A stretch of 64,000 nucleotides of DNA, taken from CAIYRG01 sp964494505 (GTDB lineage: Bacteria; Pseudomonadota; Alphaproteobacteria; Micropepsales; Micropepsaceae). This document shows positions 60,464 to 64,000 of this stretch, in pieces. The notes under the pieces are model-generated. The model was given only the letters and a program-made list of their open reading frames with translations, did not search any database and was not told the origin of the DNA. Each line of letters begins with the position of its first letter. Position 1 is the first letter of the stretch. Both the position numbers and the translations under genes were made by a program. The stretch is from positions 1 to 64,000 of the forward strand of contig CAZBRO010000007.1 of the NCBI GenBank assembly GCA_964494505.1. The letters run 5' to 3'.

Positions 60464-61603
60464 ATGGGCAGACGCGAGTTCTACACGGGCGACCCGGTTC
60501 CCTGGTTCATCTGCCGCTCGACCAACAATCCGAACTTCAACTTCGACACGGCGGCCGGCCGCTATCTGGTGTTGTGCTTCTACGGTTCGGCCGCGACCAG
60601 CAACGCTGCCCCGGTGCTGCGCCAGATCGTCTCGGCGCTCCGCCCCCGGTTCGACGACGAGAAGGTCGCCTTCTTCGGCATCAGCGTCGATCCCAAGGAC
60701 GAAGCCGAGTCCCGGGTCCAGCAGATGGAGCCCGGCATCCGTTTCTTTTGGGATTTCGACGGGCGGGTAAGCAAGATCTACGGGGCCATCGACCCGGACG
60801 ACGTAGGGCCGGACGGGGAACCGCCCTATCACGCCTTTACATTGGTGGTCGATCCGATGCTGCGCGTGATCGCGAATATTCCGCTCGGCGATCCGCAAAA
60901 GCACAATCAGACGCTCGCGACGCTGCTGGCGAATTTGCCGGCATTGGACAATCTCAATCTGCAGGCGCCGGTGCTGATCCTGCCCAATCTGTTCGAGCCG
61001 CGATTCTGCCGGAGTCTCATCACGCACTACCATAACCGGGGCGGCGCGGAATCGGGATTCATGCGCGAGATGGACGGCAACACCGTCGGCGTGTTCGACC
61101 ACAACTTCAAGCGCCGGAAGGATTTCCGGTTCGACGACGGACCCGAATACGATGAACTGCGCGGCGCTGTCCGTGCGCGGATCAATCGCCGCCTGGTTCC
61201 GGAACTCCAGAGGGCGTTCCACTTCAAAGCCACCCGTATCGAGCGCTACGTGGTCTCCTGTTACGAAGCCGAGAACGGCGGCTTCTTCCGCGCCCATCGC
61301 GACAACACGACAAAGGGTACCGCGCACCGCGTTTTCGCGTGCACCGTCAATTTGAATGCCGAGGAATATGAGGGCGGGGACTTGCGCTTTCCGGAATTTG
61401 GAAGGCGCACCTTCCGTGCCCCGACCGGCGGGGTGGTCGTATTCTCGTGCTCGCTTCTCCACGAGGCGCTGCCTGTGACCAAGGGCGTGCGCTACGCCTT
61501 TCTGCCGTTCCTCTATGACGACGAGGCCGCGAAAATCCGCGAGGTGAATCTGAAATTCCTGACGGGCGAAATCATCGACAAGACCGAGACCGGTCTCGCC
61601 TAG
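60464..61603 (+). CDS. Peroxiredoxin-like domain fused to a 2OG-Fe(II) oxygenase
   Basis: 379 residues from the ATG at 60,464. The N-terminal half (about 1-165) is an AhpC/TSA-like thioredoxin fold (LVLCFYGSAATSNAAPVLRQ, then VAFFGISVDPKDE and FFWDFDGRVSKIYGA). It has no cysteine at the usual peroxidatic position, so peroxidase activity is doubtful. The C-terminal half (about 190-365) is a prolyl-4-hydroxylase-like oxygenase with the iron ligands in FFRAHRDN (HxD) and SLLHEALPVTKGVRYAF (His, then the 2-oxoglutarate Arg). It is divergent from metK. The substrate is unknown. Confidence 0.85.
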   Translation: MGRREFYTGDPVPWFICRSTNNPNFNFDTAAGRYLVLCFYGSAATSNAAPVLRQIVSALRPRFDDEKVAFFGISVDPKDEAESRVQQMEPGIRFFWDFDGRVSKIYGAIDPDDVGPDGEPPYHAFTLVVDPMLRVIANIPLGDPQKHNQTLATLLANLPALDNLNLQAPVLILPNLFEPRFCRSLITHYHNRGGAESGFMREMDGNTVGVFDHNFKRRKDFRFDDGPEYDELRGAVRARINRRLVPELQRAFHFKATRIERYVVSCYEAENGGFFRAHRDNTTKGTAHRVFACTVNLNAEEYEGGDLRFPEFGRRTFRAPTGGVVVFSCSLLHEALPVTKGVRYAFLPFLYDDEAAKIREVNLKFLTGEIIDKTETGLA

Positions 61604-61624
61604 CCGCCGCATAAAGTGACGCGT

Positions 61625-62071
61625 CTATCCCGCGTAGCGGGCCATGGTCGCCGCAAACGCAACCACCGCGATCAGGAACAGCAGTTCCAGCCGCAGATAG
61701 AATTGCATGTCGCCGACTTCCTGGGCCGGCGGAAGATAATTCGCGTCCGTCTTCAGCCGTCCGACCCACACCCGGAACAGCAATGTCGGCGGAACCGAAA
61801 GCAGCCCGATGGCGGCAAAGCTCGCCATCTTCGCCCAGAACCACATATTGTCGAAATAATAGAGATAGCCTTTGGCACCGAATATGACTCGGCAGCTCCC
61901 GACGATCACGATGAGGCCCGCGGTCGCGCCATAGCCGATATCGACGCCGGCGATCCGCCGGATGTCGGCGGGCCCCATGCCGGGGCGCAAAATCGCGAAT
62001 TCGATGCCGAGCATGATCGCAAGCCCGAACACCAGGATATGATGACCGATCGCCAGCCAGAGGTCCGTCAC
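61625..62071 (-). CDS. DUF2214-family membrane protein
   Basis: 148 residues with four membrane segments: HHILVFGLAIMLGIEFAI, YGATAGLIVIVGSCRVIFGA, FWAKMASFAAIGLLSVPPTL and LRLELLFLIAVVAFAATMA. GYLYYFDNMWFWAKM between segments 2 and 3 is a typical feature of the family. No function is established. It lies just downstream of hslU. Confidence 0.85.
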   Translation of the reverse strand: MTDLWLAIGHHILVFGLAIMLGIEFAILRPGMGPADIRRIAGVDIGYGATAGLIVIVGSCRVIFGAKGYLYYFDNMWFWAKMASFAAIGLLSVPPTLLFRVWVGRLKTDANYLPPAQEVGDMQFYLRLELLFLIAVVAFAATMARYAG

Positions 62072-62098
62072 GGCCGCCCCTCCTTGCCCCTGGCCAGT

Positions 62099-63409
62099 CT
62101 ACAGGATGAAGCGTGACAAATCCTGGTCCTTGGCGAGATCCTCGACCTGCGCGCGGACATAGGCATCGTTTATGGTGATGCTTTCCTGCGGCCGGTCCGT
62201 GGCGCTGAAGCTGATCTCGTCGAGCACCCGCTCCATGATCGTCTGAAGACGCCGCGCCCCGATGTTCTCCACCCGCGCATTTACGTCGGCGGCGATTTCG
62301 GCGATCGCATCGATGCCGTCTTCCGTGAAGGTAAGCGTCACATTCTCGGTCGCCATCAGCGCGATATATTGCTTGATGAGGCTCGCTTCGGGCTCGGTCA
62401 GGATGCGGCGGAAATCCTCGCGTGTGAGCGCCTTCAGCTCGACGCGGATGGGAAGCCGGCCCTGCAGTTCCGGCAGCAGGTCCGACGGCTTGGCCAGATG
62501 GAACGCGCCCGAAGCGATGAACAGGATGTGGTCGGTCTTGACCGCTCCGTGCTTGGTCGCAACCGTCGTGCCTTCGAGCAGCGGCAAAAGATCGCGCTGC
62601 ACGCCTTCGCGTGAGACATCGGCGCCGCCACGCACTTCGCCGCGGGCCGAAATCTTGTCGATCTCGTCCAGGAACACGATGCCGTTGTTCTCGACCGTAT
62701 GGATGGCGTCGCGGATCACCGATTCATTGTCGAGCAGCTTGTCGGCCTCCTCGGCGATCAAAAGATCGTGCGATTCCGCGACCGTTGTGCGCCGCGTCTT
62801 GGTACGGCCGCCCAGCGCCTTGCCGAAAATATCGCCGAGATTGACCATGCCGATCTGGGCGCCCGGCATGCCGGGAATCTCGAGCGAGGGCATGCCGGCC
62901 CCGGTGTCGCGCACTTCGATCTCGATTTCCTTGTCGTTGAGTTCGCCCGCGCGCAGCCGCTTGCGGAAGGCGTCGCGGGTGGCGGCCCCCGCGCTGCCGA
63001 CGAGCGCGGTCAGGACGCGCTCTTCGGCCTTGGCTTCGGCTTGCGCTTCGACGTCTTTGCGCTTGGCGGCGCGGACGAGCCCGATTCCCACCTCCAGAAG
63101 ATCGCGCACGATCTGCTCGACGTCGCGGCCGACGTAGCCGACCTCGGTGAATTTGGTGGCCTCGACTTTCAGGAAGGGCGCTTGTGCAAGCTTCGCCAGC
63201 CGCCGCGAAATCTCGGTCTTGCCCACGCCTGTCGGCCCGATCATCAGGATGTTCTTGGGCATGACCTCGTCGCGCATGGCTTCGGGCAGTTGCTGGCGGC
63301 GCCAGCGATTCCTGAGCGCGATGGCGACGGCGCGCTTGGCGTCGTGCTGACCGATGATGAAGCGGTCGAGTTCCGAAACGATTTCGCGGGGAGTGAAGAA
63401 AGACGACAT
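62099..63409 (-). CDS. hslU: ATP-dependent protease ATPase subunit HslU
   Basis: 436 residues from the ATG at 63,409; the open frame to 63,964 runs antisense-like through hslV and is not used. The start is MSSFFTPREIVSELDRFIIG. Walker A is NILMIGPTGVGKTEISRRLA, the substrate pore segment is VEATKFTEVGYVGRDVEQIV, and Walker B is GIVFLDEIDKI. The variable I-domain lies between them. The C-terminal residues DLSRFIL dock into HslV. It unfolds substrates for HslV and starts 20 bp after it. Confidence 0.97.
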   Translation of the reverse strand: MSSFFTPREIVSELDRFIIGQHDAKRAVAIALRNRWRRQQLPEAMRDEVMPKNILMIGPTGVGKTEISRRLAKLAQAPFLKVEATKFTEVGYVGRDVEQIVRDLLEVGIGLVRAAKRKDVEAQAEAKAEERVLTALVGSAGAATRDAFRKRLRAGELNDKEIEIEVRDTGAGMPSLEIPGMPGAQIGMVNLGDIFGKALGGRTKTRRTTVAESHDLLIAEEADKLLDNESVIRDAIHTVENNGIVFLDEIDKISARGEVRGGADVSREGVQRDLLPLLEGTTVATKHGAVKTDHILFIASGAFHLAKPSDLLPELQGRLPIRVELKALTREDFRRILTEPEASLIKQYIALMATENVTLTFTEDGIDAIAEIAADVNARVENIGARRLQTIMERVLDEISFSATDRPQESITINDAYVRAQVEDLAKDQDLSRFIL

Positions 63410-63429
63410 TCGTGACCTGCTTATTGCCC

Positions 63430-63978
63430 TCAACGCGGCGCGTCGAGGCTCTCGATGGTGACATTCTCGTTGGTGAAGACGCAGATTCCGGCGGCGATCT
63501 TCATGGCGCGCCGCGCAATTTCCTCGGCCGAGAAATCGAGCGGCAGCAATGCCCGCGCTGCTGCGAGCGCGAACGGCCCGCCCGAGCCGATGCCGATCAG
63601 GCTGTCTTCGGGTTCGAGCACATCGCCCGTTCCCGACAGCACCAGCGAGGAATTCCTGTCCGCCACCGCCATCATCGCTTCCAGCCGGCGCAGATAGCGG
63701 TCGGTCCGCCAATCCTTGGCCAATTCCACGCAGGCCCGCGCAAGATTGCCGGGATGCTGCTCCAGCTTGGCTTCGAGGCGCTCGAACAGCGCAAAGGCGT
63801 CTGCCGTCGCCCCGGCGAAGCCTGCGATCACGTCGCCCTTGCCGAGCCGCCGCACTTTCTTGGCGTTGGCCTTGACGATGGTATTGCCCATCGAGACCTG
63901 CCCGTCGCCAGCGATCACCACTTTCCCGCCCTTCCGGACCGAAAGAATGGTGGTGCCGTGCCACAGCGCTTCGCTCAT
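63430..63978 (-). CDS. hslV: ATP-dependent protease proteolytic subunit HslV
   Basis: 182 residues. After removal of the leader, the catalytic Thr is the first of HGTTILSVRKGGKVVIAGDG. GFAGATADAFALFERLEAKL and LIGIGSGGPFALAAARALL are family signatures. It forms the proteasome-like double ring served by HslU. The gene is complete within the window and heads the hslVU operon; the upstream region is cut by the window edge. Confidence 0.97.
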   Translation of the reverse strand: MSEALWHGTTILSVRKGGKVVIAGDGQVSMGNTIVKANAKKVRRLGKGDVIAGFAGATADAFALFERLEAKLEQHPGNLARACVELAKDWRTDRYLRRLEAMMAVADRNSSLVLSGTGDVLEPEDSLIGIGSGGPFALAAARALLPLDFSAEEIARRAMKIAAGICVFTNENVTIESLDAPR

Positions 63979-64000
63979 CTTGATTGCCGCTCCAGGGGTC

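Noticed and set aside
63410..63964. N-terminal extension of the hslU frame across hslV
   Set aside because: HslU begins at MSSFF (63,409); the extension reads hslV in another frame.

Overview
The window is the chromosome of a GC-rich alphaproteobacterium carrying the right-hand part of an integrated mobile element at its left end. The class call rests on the block rimP-nusA-ylxR-infB-rbfA-truB-rpsO-pnp, on hslVU, on an Rsm22-type methyltransferase and on the protein sequences themselves. I cannot assign the order. A GTP-type PEP carboxykinase and a malic enzyme without the usual phosphotransacetylase-like domain are mild oddities for the class.

Region 1 (1 to about 17,175) is foreign: an integrative element running off the left edge. 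It encodes an ArdC-like protein, an RNase H/RuvC-like protein, an Xre regulator, a plasmid-type P-loop ATPase, a large serine recombinase, a ParB/KorB-like protein and two TraD-type ATPases joined by an internal deletion. Four intergenic sites share the half-site GGTGGAAATGG. One of them is a perfect 20-bp inverted repeat in front of parB, so the element seems to have its own multi-operon operator. The element ends inside yifB (comM). The N-terminal two thirds of YifB are joined in frame to a double helix-turn-helix protein of the element, and the rest of yifB should lie beyond the left edge of the window.

The cargo at 9,993-16,497 is the most interesting part. It is a tight three-gene operon encoding (i) a 326-residue protein with a diverged sigma-70-like layout, (ii) a 249-residue protein of unknown family and (iii) a 1,484-residue protein. 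The large protein carries what I read as a Lon-type (S16) protease domain with a Ser386/Lys430 dyad, followed by a nucleotide-binding-like region with no P-loop, a winged helix and a long helical tail. A separate 53-residue gene just upstream, with its own terminator, shares a 24-residue motif with protein (ii). Protease, sigma-like protein and third partner recall the CalpL/CalpT/CalpS logic, but there is no CRISPR locus and no SAVED domain here. I propose it as a candidate defence or stress-signalling system.

Region 2 (18.2-33.1 kb) is chromosomal and mixed: a large envelope protein with an apparent periplasmic ligand-binding domain, an FkbM-glycosyltransferase fusion, NfuA, a solitary AT-rich DpnI-type endonuclease (a second acquired gene), a ThDP enzyme, Rsm22, a universal stress protein, MutS, a malic enzyme and a small lipoprotein.

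Region 3 (33.1-47.2 kb) holds dnaK-dnaJ behind a heat-shock-like promoter, a Crp/Fnr regulator, pckG, a MoeB/ThiF-like activating enzyme, a conserved protein of unknown function, polA and a vapBC module with a tandem palindromic operator. The proofreading residues of PolA appear to be lost.

Region 4 (47.2-64 kb) is translation and housekeeping: pnp, rpsO, truB, rbfA, infB, ylxR, nusA, rimP, a CPBP protease, a small methyltransferase, trmB, metK, a peroxiredoxin-2OG oxygenase fusion, a DUF2214 membrane protein and hslU/hslV. I found no rRNA, tRNA or CRISPR array.
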